This document shows positions 8,007 through 16,161 of a DNA stretch of 64,000 bases, piece by piece. The notes below the pieces were generated by a model. That model was not told the DNA's origin. It saw only the letters and a list, made by a program, of their open reading frames with translations, and did no database searches. The translations under genes were made by a program, and so were the position numbers. This DNA comes from Alphaproteobacteria bacterium (lineage in GTDB: Bacteria; Pseudomonadota; Alphaproteobacteria; Micropepsales; Micropepsaceae). How positions within the stretch are numbered: position 1 is the stretch's first letter; each line of letters begins with the position of its first letter. The stretch is taken from the NCBI GenBank assembly GCA_017308375.1, contig JAFKEW010000043.1, positions 62,001-126,000 on the forward strand. The letters run 5' to 3'.

Positions 8007-9164
8007 TCACGCATAAGGCACGGCCACTCGACCGACTTTCTCGCGCGAAATGATCATCTTCTGGATTTGCTCGGTACCGTCGCCGATCTGCAGCCCCATC
8101 ACATCGCGTAATCTCTGCTGATGGGGCAGATCAGTGCTGTAACCGCCATGTCCGTGCGTGAGCAGGCAACGGTGGATGACCTGGAAAGCCGTTTTGGGCG
8201 CCCACCATTTGCACATCGCGGCTTCGGCGGTGTGCGGCAAATCATTGTCGCGAAGCCAAAGCGTCTTGTAGCAAAGCAGACGAGCTGCCTCGAGCAACGT
8301 CTGAGCTTCGGCCAACGGTTCCGTGACGCCCTGATATTTAGCCAGCGGATTGCCGAAGGCTACGCGCTCGGTCACATATTTCCAGGTCTCTTCCAGCGAC
8401 GCGAAGGCGGGAGCCAGACATTGCAGGCCGATCAGCGCACGGGAATAGTCGAACCCCTGCATCACCTGCCGGAAGCCCTCCCCCTTCGTGCCGACCATAT
8501 GCCGCGCCGGCACCTTCACATTATCGAAGAATACCGAGCCGCGGCCAACAGCCTTCGAACCCACATCGTCGAAACTCGAACAGGTGATGCCCGGCGCGTC
8601 GAGCGGCGCCAGAAAGGCCGACACGCCGCCGGCGCCGGGATTGTTTTCATCCGTGCGCGCGAGCACAAGAATGTGATCGGCCTGTTCGGCCATCGAGATC
8701 GAGGTTTTCTCGCCCGACAGGACGTAGCCGTCGCCGTCGGCGCGCGCCTTCGTCTGCAGATGCGCCGCGTCGGAGCCGCCTCGCGGCTCCGTCAGACCGA
8801 GCGCGACGATCGCCTCGCCCGAGCAAATCCGCGGAACGATTTCATCGGCGACTTCAGGTCTTGCATGCGTGGCGACGATCGATCCCATCAAGGAGCCGAG
8901 GAGCTGCACATAACCGACGCTGATGTCACCGCGTGATATTTCCTCGATGATGATGCCGGTCGTGACGCTATCGAGTCCGGGAGCACCGAATTTTTCGGGC
9001 AAATCGGCGCCGATCAGGCCAAGCTCGCCCATATCCCGGACGAGCTGCCTGTCGATCGCCCCGGCGGTCTCGCGCGCCTTGTAGGCGGGCGCGAGCCGCT
9101 CGCGGGCAAACCGCCTTGCAGTGTCTCGAATGGCCTCCTGATCAGATGTATAAGAAAAGTCCAA
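8007..9164 (-). CDS. Acyl-CoA dehydrogenase, candidate cyclohexanecarboxyl-CoA dehydrogenase (AliB role)
   Basis: 385-residue FAD-dependent acyl-CoA dehydrogenase. The family signatures ALGLTEPRGGSDA and GEKTSIS (flavin/substrate loop) are present, with the C-terminal helix KVGRVAVPYA. In the segment where the usual catalytic base is Glu (YEGT in medium-chain enzymes), this protein reads IGDGTEQIQ, placing Asp there. The start is a TTG at 9164 with AGGTGG about 5 bases upstream; no better ATG fits the N-terminus MDFSYTSDQ. It is separated from badI by 8 bp. In the badHI-aliAB-badK operon of R. palustris the corresponding enzyme desaturates cyclohexanecarboxyl-CoA; that substrate is inferred here from context. 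Confidence 0.85.
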   Translation of the reverse strand: MDFSYTSDQEAIRDTARRFARERLAPAYKARETAGAIDRQLVRDMGELGLIGADLPEKFGAPGLDSVTTGIIIEEISRGDISVGYVQLLGSLMGSIVATHARPEVADEIVPRICSGEAIVALGLTEPRGGSDAAHLQTKARADGDGYVLSGEKTSISMAEQADHILVLARTDENNPGAGGVSAFLAPLDAPGITCSSFDDVGSKAVGRGSVFFDNVKVPARHMVGTKGEGFRQVMQGFDYSRALIGLQCLAPAFASLEETWKYVTERVAFGNPLAKYQGVTEPLAEAQTLLEAARLLCYKTLWLRDNDLPHTAEAAMCKWWAPKTAFQVIHRCLLTHGHGGYSTDLPHQQRLRDVMGLQIGDGTEQIQKMIISREKVGRVAVPYA

Positions 9165-9172
9165 GACGCCAC

Positions 9173-9964
9173 CTATTTCATATGCTTGCGGAATTCCGGT
9201 TTGCGCTTTTCGTTGAGCGCATTGACGCCCTCTTTCGACTCCGCCGAGTTGTAATAGAGACGGAGTGCCTGCATACCAAGACCACCGATTCCTCGAATAT
9301 GGTCGGTGTCGGCATTAAACGATTTCTTGGCGATTGCGATCGCCGTCGGACTGCGCTCGACGAGCTCGGCGCACCAGGCATCCACTTCCTCGTCCAGCTT
9401 GTCGTCGGGAACGACAGCATTGGCGAGACCCATCGCCAGCGCCTCGCGCGCCGGGTAACGTCGACACATGTACCAGATCTCGCGCGCTTTCTTCTCCCCG
9501 ACCACGCGGGCGAGATAGGCGGTACCAAAGCCCGGATCGACGGATCCCATCTTGGGGCCCACTTGTCCGAAGACTGCGCTCTCGCCCGCAATCGTCATGT
9601 CACACAATGTCGCCAGCACATTGCCGCCGCCGATGGCATAACCACGCACCTTGGCGATCACTGGTTTCGGCACGTCGCGTATGATCGTGTGCAGTTCCTC
9701 GACCGGCATGCCGATGGTTCCGCGCGTCTCGCCGTCGCCATAGGCGCCATCGTGATCCGATTGATCGCCGCCAGTGCAAAAGGCCTTGTTGCCCGCCCCG
9801 GTCAATACAATCGCGCCGATTTCCTCATTCCAGCCCGCTCTCTGGAAAGCATCTATCAGTTCGACACAGGTGCGGGGGCGGAACGCGTTATAGACCTTCG
9901 GACGGTTGATCGTAATGGTCGCGACGCCTTTTTTTTCTTCGTAAAGAATGTCTTCGTAGTCCAT
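9173..9964 (-). CDS. badI: 2-ketocyclohexanecarboxyl-CoA hydrolase
   Basis: 263-residue crotonase-fold ring-cleaving hydrolase. BadI hydrolyses 2-ketocyclohexanecarboxyl-CoA to pimeloyl-CoA, the ring-opening step of alicyclic acid and anaerobic benzoate degradation. The sequence closely follows R. palustris BadI as I remember it: FCTGGDQSDHDG, RDVPKPVIAKVRGYAIGGGN, FGQVGPKMGSVDPG, KAREIWYMC and the C-terminal KRKPEFRKHMK. The SVDPG loop with its acidic residue is the MenB/BadI-type active site rather than the two-glutamate hydratase site. It lies 11 bp downstream of badH. The enzyme family also contains MenB, but the GGDQSDHDG stretch and the badH partner favour BadI. Confidence 0.92.
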   Translation of the reverse strand: MDYEDILYEEKKGVATITINRPKVYNAFRPRTCVELIDAFQRAGWNEEIGAIVLTGAGNKAFCTGGDQSDHDGAYGDGETRGTIGMPVEELHTIIRDVPKPVIAKVRGYAIGGGNVLATLCDMTIAGESAVFGQVGPKMGSVDPGFGTAYLARVVGEKKAREIWYMCRRYPAREALAMGLANAVVPDDKLDEEVDAWCAELVERSPTAIAIAKKSFNADTDHIRGIGGLGMQALRLYYNSAESKEGVNALNEKRKPEFRKHMK

Positions 9965-9975
9965 GGAAATCCCCG

Positions 9976-10737
9976 TTAGCCGTGCATGGAGAGACCGCCC
10001 GAGACGCTGATCGTCTGGCCAGTGATGAAACTCGCATCGTCGCTCAGAAAAAACGCGACCATGCCCGGGTAATCGTCCGGTTGCGCCAACCGGCGCATCG
10101 GGATCGCCTTGGTGAGCGCCTCGGTCAGACGCCCGCCGCCAGACGCGTCCACGGATGCGAGCAGCGGCGTGTCCGTCGGACCCGGACAGATCGTGTTGAA
10201 CGTGATGCCCTTCTTGGCAAATTCTCGCGCCATCGTTTTCATGAAGGCGATGACGCCGCCTTTGGCCGCGGAATAAACAGCCTCGCCAGACGAGCCGACA
10301 CGGCCCGCATCCGATGAGATGCTGACAATCCGGCCGACACCTTGTTCCGCAAGCTTGCGTGCAACGACATGAGTGAGGTTAAGCGGCCCGTACAGATTGA
10401 TGTCGATCACTTTTTTCCAGAAATCGGGTTCTGTCTGGATAAAGGGTCTTGCCTCGTCCCATCCGGCATTGTTCACCAGCCCATAGACCGGACCAGCAGC
10501 TTCTTCAAAGGCGTCGACTGCCCTCGCCACGGTCGCATAGTCGATGATATCGACCTTATAAGCCCAGGCTGCGCCGCCCTTTTTACGAATTGCTTCAGCG
10601 GTGGCCTCGGCGCCCTTCTCGTTCATGTCGAAGATGGCAACTTTGGCGCCCTCCTCGCCAAGCCTGAGCGCAATTGCTTTTCCGATACCGCTCGCGCCGC
10701 CGGTGACGATGACCGGTTTCAGATCGAGTCCTCGCAT
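9976..10737 (-). CDS. badH: 2-hydroxycyclohexanecarboxyl-CoA dehydrogenase (SDR)
   Basis: 253-residue short-chain dehydrogenase that oxidises 2-hydroxycyclohexanecarboxyl-CoA to the 2-keto form using NAD. Seen: the Rossmann motif TGGASGIG, the structural NNAG, catalytic Ser in SISSDAGRVGSSGEA, YSAAK (Tyr and Lys), and the C-terminal FITGQTISVSGGLSMHG. Several stretches (NNAGWD, CPGPTDTPLL, TKAIPMRRL) match BadH of R. palustris from memory, and badI follows directly. The ATG at 10737 has GGAGG upstream. It is the first gene of a seven-gene minus-strand run whose promoter region contains a perfect 7-bp-arm inverted repeat at 10768-10786. Confidence 0.9.
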   Translation of the reverse strand: MRGLDLKPVIVTGGASGIGKAIALRLGEEGAKVAIFDMNEKGAEATAEAIRKKGGAAWAYKVDIIDYATVARAVDAFEEAAGPVYGLVNNAGWDEARPFIQTEPDFWKKVIDINLYGPLNLTHVVARKLAEQGVGRIVSISSDAGRVGSSGEAVYSAAKGGVIAFMKTMAREFAKKGITFNTICPGPTDTPLLASVDASGGGRLTEALTKAIPMRRLAQPDDYPGMVAFFLSDDASFITGQTISVSGGLSMHG

Positions 10738-10767
10738 GTTTCCCTCCTCCGTCACCGCGACGCGTCA

Positions 10768-10786
10768 GACATAAGTTTATTATGTC
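10768..10786. promoter_or_regulatory. Inverted repeat GACATAA-N5-TTATGTC, candidate TetR operator
   Basis: A perfect 7+7 bp dyad with a 5-bp spacer lies 31 bp upstream of badH, in the 167-bp gap shared with the divergent TetR gene (10905). TetR-family repressors typically bind such dyads next to their own gene. It is positioned to control the whole badH-to-P450 run, and possibly tetR itself. Confidence 0.6.
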
Positions 10787-10904
10787 ATGGCAATGGCAGT
10801 GCATTTTTTCCAACAGTAGTTCGTTCTCAAATGGGGTGCAATATGTTTCGAACGCATGTTAGATTTTAGACCATTGCCACCAAACAAGCCTTGATGGAGC
10901 ATTC

Positions 10905-11540
10905 GTGACGACCGAGCAAAGTAAATCCGAAATAAGCCGCGCGAGAATACTGGACGCCGCCGCAAAGACGTTTCGTCAAAAAGGCTATGCGGCGACGACC
11001 TTGATCGAAATCGCCAGAGCCGCCGATATGCAGGCGGGAAGCCTCTACTACCATTTCGGTTCGAAGGACGAGCTCCTTGAAGAAGTTCTAGACATTGGCA
11101 TGAGGCGGGTTCACGAAGCTGTCGAGGAAAGCCAAGAACACCTACCCCCAGGCTCATCGCACCGCGACCGAATTCGCGCTGCCGTCGAAGCGCATCTCAC
11201 CACGCTGCTGAAACTTGACGACTATACATCCGCGAATATTCGCATCTTCGGACAGATCCCCGAAGACGTGCGGCGACGCCACATCAGACTGCGTGACGCC
11301 TACGCCGAACTCTGGCGGCGCATACTTGTCAAAGCTCAGAAGTCGAGGGCGCTACGCAGCGACATCGACCTTGGTCTCGTGCGCATGCTGCTCATGGGGG
11401 CGCTCAACTGGTCGGTCGAATGGTACCAGCCGGGCAGGACGTCCATACAGACGATGGCAGACCATATGTGTCTAATGCTGTTCAGCGGAATCGGAATAGA
11501 CGAACCCGCGCGAAGCAGTGAAGACGAAACTGTTGCGTGA
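10905..11540 (+). CDS. TetR/AcrR-family transcriptional regulator
   Basis: 211-residue one-component regulator. The N-terminal helix-turn-helix is clear: RILDAAAKTFRQKGYAAT, then the recognition helix region AGSLYYHFGSKDELL (residues about 15-60). The C-terminal ligand domain is of the TetR_C type with NWSVEWYQPGR. The start is GTG at 10905 with GGAG about 8 bases upstream. It is divergent from badH and lies 25 bp upstream of the SDR gene, so it probably heads the plus-strand SDR-ligase operon and represses both arms until an acyl-CoA intermediate binds. That role is inferred from position and the 10768-10786 dyad. Confidence 0.88.
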   Translation: MTTEQSKSEISRARILDAAAKTFRQKGYAATTLIEIARAADMQAGSLYYHFGSKDELLEEVLDIGMRRVHEAVEESQEHLPPGSSHRDRIRAAVEAHLTTLLKLDDYTSANIRIFGQIPEDVRRRHIRLRDAYAELWRRILVKAQKSRALRSDIDLGLVRMLLMGALNWSVEWYQPGRTSIQTMADHMCLMLFSGIGIDEPARSSEDETVA

Positions 11541-11565
11541 CAGGAATTTTCGAGGAGCGACGCAC

Positions 11566-12432
11566 ATGGAAGTCCAAAACACCCATTTCGGTTTTTCCGA
11601 TGATGAACTGAAGGCTCTGCCCTCGGTCTATCGCGCAGATCTCTTCTCCGGAAAAACGGTAGTGGTTTCCGGCGGCGGAAGCGGCTTCGGCAAGGCCATA
11701 GCCTGCCTCTTTGCGCGGCTGGGCGCAAACGTCGCTATATGTGGACGCAACGAAGAAAAGCTTGCCGCGACGGTCGCGCTTCTGGAAAGCATGGGTGCCC
11801 GCGTTTTCAGCGCCTCGCTAACCATACGGGATTCTGATCAGGTCAACCGCTTCATCGATGATGTCTGGAACAAGTTCGGCGCGCTCGACGTTCTCGTAAA
11901 CAATGCCGGCGGCCAGTTTCCGCAAATGGCTCTCGACTTCAAGGTCAAGGGATGGAATGCCGTCATCGACACGAACCTCAACGGTTCCTGGTACATGATG
12001 CAAAGCGCCGCGCGGCAATGGGTCGAAAGAAAAAGCCCCGGTTCGATCGTGAATATCGTCGCCGACATCTGGCGCGGAATGCCCGGCATCGCGCACACCT
12101 GCGCGGCGCGCGCGGGCGTTATCTACCTCTCCAAATCGGTCGCGGTCGAATGGGCTCCCTATCGCATCCGCGTCAACTGCGTCGCGCCTGGCGTCTGTGA
12201 GACGAGCGGCTTCGTGCAATATCCTCCCGAAGGCCTGAAGACATATCCGGAATCGAACCCCATGCTGCGCGTTGGGGACGCTCATGATATAGCGGAGGCG
12301 GTCGCTTACCTCGCAGCGCCCAGCGGTAAATTCATCACCGGTGAAGTGCTTACAGTCGATGGCGGCGAACAGCTTTGGGGCGATCCGTGGCCTCCCGGAC
12401 GACCGGATTATTTCCAGCCGAAGAGCACTTAA
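11566..12432 (+). CDS. SDR oxidoreductase of the 2,4-dienoyl-CoA / trans-2-enoyl-CoA reductase type
   Basis: 288-residue NADP-type short-chain dehydrogenase. Seen: VSGGGSGFGKAIA (cofactor loop), NNAGGQFPQ and VAVEWAPYRIRVNCVAPG. The canonical Ser-Tyr-Lys triad is absent: the Tyr/Lys region reads HTCAARAGV, and the Ser region reads IVNIVADIW. The same H-x-x-(A/S)-A-(K/R) arrangement is typical of peroxisomal dienoyl-CoA reductase and Bacillus FadH-like enzymes, which reduce conjugated enoyl-CoAs rather than oxidise alcohols. The start at 11566 has GAGGAG 8 bases upstream. It lies between tetR and the CoA ligase, so a role in handling unsaturated ring acyl-CoAs is plausible. Confidence 0.82.
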   Translation: MEVQNTHFGFSDDELKALPSVYRADLFSGKTVVVSGGGSGFGKAIACLFARLGANVAICGRNEEKLAATVALLESMGARVFSASLTIRDSDQVNRFIDDVWNKFGALDVLVNNAGGQFPQMALDFKVKGWNAVIDTNLNGSWYMMQSAARQWVERKSPGSIVNIVADIWRGMPGIAHTCAARAGVIYLSKSVAVEWAPYRIRVNCVAPGVCETSGFVQYPPEGLKTYPESNPMLRVGDAHDIAEAVAYLAAPSGKFITGEVLTVDGGEQLWGDPWPPGRPDYFQPKST

Positions 12433-12468
12433 AGATTCCCAACAGGCTTGCCCAAGGGGGGGACGACG

Positions 12469-14109
12469 ATGTTCAATCCAATTCTGCCCGACGAACGCGT
12501 GAAGGCAATGAATATCGGCGGTTTTTGGCCGGGCAAGCTCACCACCGACTATCTGGACCGCGGCATCGCTGAAGCGCCGGACAAGACAGCGATCGCCGAT
12601 TTTAATTCAACGACAAACAAGGAAACCCGCCTCAACTATCGCGACTTCGGAAAGATCGTCGATCGCATCGGCATCGGCCTCGCGGAGCTCGGTGTGGGAA
12701 AAGGCGATGTCGTATCCTGCCAGCTGCCGAACTGGTGGCAGTTCACCGCGCTACATCTGGCTTGCGTGCGGATCGGCGCCGTGACCAATCCATTAATGCC
12801 GATTTTTCGCGAACGCGAACTGTCCTTCATGCTGGGCCTTGCGGAAAGCAAGGTGCTCGTCGTCCCGCGCGCTTTTCGCGGCTGCGATTACCCTGCCATG
12901 GTGGACAACATCCGGGCCAGCCTGCCGTGGCTAAAGCATGTGCTCGTCATCGGCGGCGATGGTGAAACCGGCTTTGAGAAAGTCCTTCTCGATACGCCAT
13001 GGGAGCAGCGGCGCGACGCCGGCCGTCTCTTCGCGGCGCGACGGCCAGATCCCGACGACGTAACGCAATTGATGTATACGTCCGGTACGACCGGCGAGCC
13101 GAAAGGCGTCATGCATACGTCGAATACACTGCTCTCCAATATCCTCATCTGCGCCGAGCGCCTCGGGCTTGGCAGGGACGATGTGATGTTCATGGCATCG
13201 CCGATGGCGCACCAGACAGGCTTCATGTACGGATTGGTAATGCCCATTCTGGTCGGAGCGACCGCCATTCTGCAGGATGTGTGGGAGCCGAAGCGCGCCT
13301 CCGCGTCGATCGCCCGGGAAGGCATCACCTTCACCATGGCGTCCACGCCATTCCTGTCCGATTTGACCGAAACGGTAGCGGCGGACAAGAGCGACGTATC
13401 CCGTTTGCGCATCTTTCTGGTGGCTGGCGCTCCCATCCCCCGCGCGCTTGTCGAGCGGGCGCGACAAATCCTCGGGACGAATATCGTGTCGGCCTGGGGT
13501 ATGACCGAGAATGGTCTGGTAACAACGACCTGCCTCGACGATCCGGACGACAAGGCGATCAATACCGACGGACGCGCGCTGCCCGGTATGGAAGTCCGGG
13601 TGGTCGACAGCAATAACAGGCCCCTGCCCGCCGGCGAAGAAGGCATGCTCATGGCGCGCAGCTGTTCGACTTTTGTCGGTTATCTCAAACGGCCGGACTG
13701 GTACAATCACGACGCGGAGGGCTGGTTCGATACAGGCGACCTCGCGCGCATCGACGGCGAGAGCTATATCCGGCTGACCGGACGCTCCAAGGACGTCATC
13801 ATCCGCGGCGGTGAGAATATTCCCGTGGTCGAGATCGAGGGCCTGCTATTCCGTCACCCCGACATTCAGGATGTGGCGATTGTCGGCGTACCGGATGAAC
13901 GGCTGGGCGAACGGGCATGTGCGTTCATCGTACCAAAACCCGGCCGCGATGTTGGCTTGCGCGACGTGGTCGCCTTCCTCGAAGGGCACAGGATGGCGAG
14001 ACAGTATCTGCCGGAACGGGTGGAAATCGTCGGGGAACTGCCTCGAACACCGAGCGGCAAGGTGCAGAAGTTCAAACTGCGCGAGATCGCCGTCGTCTTG
14101 CCGGCCTGA
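12469..14109 (+). CDS. aliA: AMP-forming acyl-CoA ligase, probable cyclohexanecarboxylate-CoA ligase
   Basis: 546-residue ANL-superfamily ligase that forms an acyl-adenylate and then the CoA thioester. Seen: the P-loop motif YTSGTTGEPKG (about residue 202), AWGMTENG (A5), the hinge-region TGDLARIDG and GRSKDVIIRGGENI (A7/A8), and the catalytic Lys near the C-terminus in TPSGKVQKFK. The N-terminus (FNPILPDERVKAMN) and PNWWQFTALHLACVRIGAVTNPLMPIFRERELSFML resemble annotated cyclohexanecarboxylate-CoA ligases (AliA). With badHI divergent and close by, activation of an alicyclic carboxylic acid is the best guess. The ATG at 12469 follows a G-rich ribosome site. Confidence 0.85.
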   Translation: MFNPILPDERVKAMNIGGFWPGKLTTDYLDRGIAEAPDKTAIADFNSTTNKETRLNYRDFGKIVDRIGIGLAELGVGKGDVVSCQLPNWWQFTALHLACVRIGAVTNPLMPIFRERELSFMLGLAESKVLVVPRAFRGCDYPAMVDNIRASLPWLKHVLVIGGDGETGFEKVLLDTPWEQRRDAGRLFAARRPDPDDVTQLMYTSGTTGEPKGVMHTSNTLLSNILICAERLGLGRDDVMFMASPMAHQTGFMYGLVMPILVGATAILQDVWEPKRASASIAREGITFTMASTPFLSDLTETVAADKSDVSRLRIFLVAGAPIPRALVERARQILGTNIVSAWGMTENGLVTTTCLDDPDDKAINTDGRALPGMEVRVVDSNNRPLPAGEEGMLMARSCSTFVGYLKRPDWYNHDAEGWFDTGDLARIDGESYIRLTGRSKDVIIRGGENIPVVEIEGLLFRHPDIQDVAIVGVPDERLGERACAFIVPKPGRDVGLRDVVAFLEGHRMARQYLPERVEIVGELPRTPSGKVQKFKLREIAVVLPA

Positions 14110-14210
14110 CATTCCACAGGCAGTCGATGGCGGACGGCCGGCAACAAGCGTGTGACGGACTGTTCGGAAAATTCCTGCCGACCCCACATCGCCGCCCGAA
14201 GAATGCAACC

Positions 14211-14238
14211 TGTTAAGCTGCGGGAATATGCTTATAAT
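14211..14238 (+). promoter_or_regulatory. Putative sigma-70 promoter for the second CYP153 gene
   Basis: TATAAT at 14233-14238 is preceded by TGTTAA at 14211-14216 with a 16-bp spacer, 84 bp upstream of the P450 start. The -10 is perfect and the -35 is weak, which suggests an activated promoter. It lies in the 212-bp gap after the CoA ligase gene. No other element was seen in that gap. Confidence 0.4.
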
Positions 14239-14321
14239 AAATCAACAGGGGGAGGTCGGCCAACCGGCATCCCATATGTTACGCATTCGCAGGCTTCTGG
14301 AAACACAATGGAGACACCATC

Positions 14322-15587
14322 ATGAGTGAAATCTTGGTTGCCGCGCGAGACAAGGCGATTACAGATGCCTACGCGATCCCGCTTGAAGAGATCGACGTCA
14401 GCAATCCTGAACTCTTCAGGGCGAATGCGATCTGGCCGTATTTCGAGCGGCTGCGCCGCGAAGATCCGGTCCATTACTGCAAGGACAGCGAATACGGCCC
14501 GTTCTGGTCGGTGACAAAATACAAAGACATCATGCATGTCGACACCAACCACGGCATCTATTCGTCCGAAGCAACCCTGGGCGGCGTCGCCCTTCGCAAT
14601 CAGGAAGAAGGTTTCTTCCTGCCCATGTTCATCATGATGGACCCACCGAAGCATGACGCGCAGCGCAAGGTCGTAAGCCCCATCGTCGCACCCGGCAATC
14701 TGGCAAAACTTGAAAGCACGATCCGAGAGCGCGCCGGCACGATTCTCGATTCGCTGCCGATCAACGAAACGTTTAACTGGGTGGACCGCGTGTCGATCGA
14801 GCTGACGACGCAGATGCTCGCCACTCTTTTCGATTTCCCTTGGGAAGAGCGCCGGAAGCTCACCCGCTGGTCGGATGTCGCCACCGCCGGCACCGCCTTC
14901 GGCGACGAGGAGACCGAGAAGGCCCGCAGGAATGAATTGCGCGATTGCGCCGCCTACTTCACAGAGTTGTGGAATCAGCGCGTCAACGCGACCGAGCCAG
15001 GCAACGATCTCATCACCATGCTGGCCCAGGGCGAAGCGACGAAAAACATGGGGCCGATGGAGTATCTGGGGAATATTCTTCTCCTGATCGTCGGCGGTAA
15101 CGATACGACCCGCAACTCGATCACCGGCGGCTTGCTGGCACTGAACCGGAACCCGGATCAATACAAGAAGCTGCGGGACAACCCGGCGCTCGTCGAATCC
15201 ATGGTCCCAGAAATCATCCGTTGGCAGACACCCTTGTCGCATATGCGTCGTACCGCGATTCAGGATACAGAGTTGGCCGGCAAGCAGATCAAGAAGGGCG
15301 ACAAGGTCGTCATGTGGTACATATCTGGCAACCGGGACGAAGAGGCAATCGAAAGCGCCGACAGCTTCATCATCGACCGCAAGCGTCCCCGCCAGCACCT
15401 GTCCTTCGGCTTCGGCATCCATCGCTGCGTCGGTAACCGGCTGGCAGAAATGCAACTCCGCGTCGTCTGGGAGGAAATACTGAAACGGTGGCCGGACAAG
15501 CCGATTGAGGTTGTCGGCGAGCCCGAGAGGGTTTTTTCAAATCTGATCAATGGCTACTCGAGCATGCCGGTCAGAATTTCAGGCTGA
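14322..15587 (+). CDS. Cytochrome P450, CYP153 family (copy B)
   Basis: 421 residues, the same length as copy A at 3562-4827 and alike along the whole chain. Seen: I-helix GGNDTTRNS, ExxR motif EIIRW, heme loop FGFGIHRCVGNR, and C-terminal LAEMQLRVVWEEILKRW. Copies differ mainly in the N-terminal residues, the segment after ATAG/ATSEE (about 190-205, near the F-G region that shapes the substrate channel) and the C-terminus. This suggests divergence of substrate range after duplication. It has its own long upstream region with a likely promoter. No ferredoxin or reductase gene is nearby. Confidence 0.92.
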   Translation: MSEILVAARDKAITDAYAIPLEEIDVSNPELFRANAIWPYFERLRREDPVHYCKDSEYGPFWSVTKYKDIMHVDTNHGIYSSEATLGGVALRNQEEGFFLPMFIMMDPPKHDAQRKVVSPIVAPGNLAKLESTIRERAGTILDSLPINETFNWVDRVSIELTTQMLATLFDFPWEERRKLTRWSDVATAGTAFGDEETEKARRNELRDCAAYFTELWNQRVNATEPGNDLITMLAQGEATKNMGPMEYLGNILLLIVGGNDTTRNSITGGLLALNRNPDQYKKLRDNPALVESMVPEIIRWQTPLSHMRRTAIQDTELAGKQIKKGDKVVMWYISGNRDEEAIESADSFIIDRKRPRQHLSFGFGIHRCVGNRLAEMQLRVVWEEILKRWPDKPIEVVGEPERVFSNLINGYSSMPVRISG

Positions 15588-15675
15588 AGCAAAACATCGG
15601 AACGCGTTTTCCGGCATCAGTCACAGGATTTCCCGGATGGGACCGTATCATCCCCGCGACCTGCAAGGAGAGGGC

Positions 15676-16143
15676 ATGCGAAAGATAGGCCTCGGCATAT
15701 GCTGGAACGACCTCACGGTCGGCGAGGAATTCCGCACCATCGGCCGGACGATCACCGAAACCGACTTGGTCAATTTCATCAACACGACGGGCATGGTGGA
15801 AGTACTCTTCACCGATGTCGAATATCTCAAGGCCCACGGCCCCATGAACGGCCGCGTGGTGCCCGGCGCGCTGGTCTATTGCATGGCCGAAGGTCTACTC
15901 GTCCAGTCGATGATGCAGGAGACGGGCCTCGCCTTTCTGCACATGGAGTTCAACGTCAAGGGACCTACCTTTGTCGGCGACACAATTCACGTAGAATGCG
16001 AAGTGCTTCAGGCGCGACCGACATCCAAGGGGCGCGGTCTGGTGCGCACGCGCAACCGGATCGTGACCCAGCGGAACGAAACGGTGATCGAATATACGCC
16101 ATTGCGAATGATGGCCGGCCGTTCCGACGCCTCCCGAACATAA
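15676..16143 (+). CDS. MaoC-like hot-dog protein lacking the hydratase Asp/His
   Basis: 155-residue single hot-dog domain of the MaoC/acyl-dehydratase type (LTVGEEFRTIGRTITETDLVNF, then GRVVPGALVYCMAEG and HMEFNVKGPTFVGDTIHVECEV). R-specific hydratases carry D-x-N-P-x-H in the first motif; this protein reads FINTTGMVEVLFTD, so the catalytic Asp and His are not where expected. It may act on an unusual thioester, be a structural partner, or be inactive. The ATG at 15676 has AAGGAG 7 bases upstream; in-frame codons upstream overlap the P450 gene. Probably co-transcribed with CYP153 copy B. Confidence 0.75.
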   Translation: MRKIGLGICWNDLTVGEEFRTIGRTITETDLVNFINTTGMVEVLFTDVEYLKAHGPMNGRVVPGALVYCMAEGLLVQSMMQETGLAFLHMEFNVKGPTFVGDTIHVECEVLQARPTSKGRGLVRTRNRIVTQRNETVIEYTPLRMMAGRSDASRT

Positions 16144-16161
16144 ATTCCGGCGTCCGGCCCG

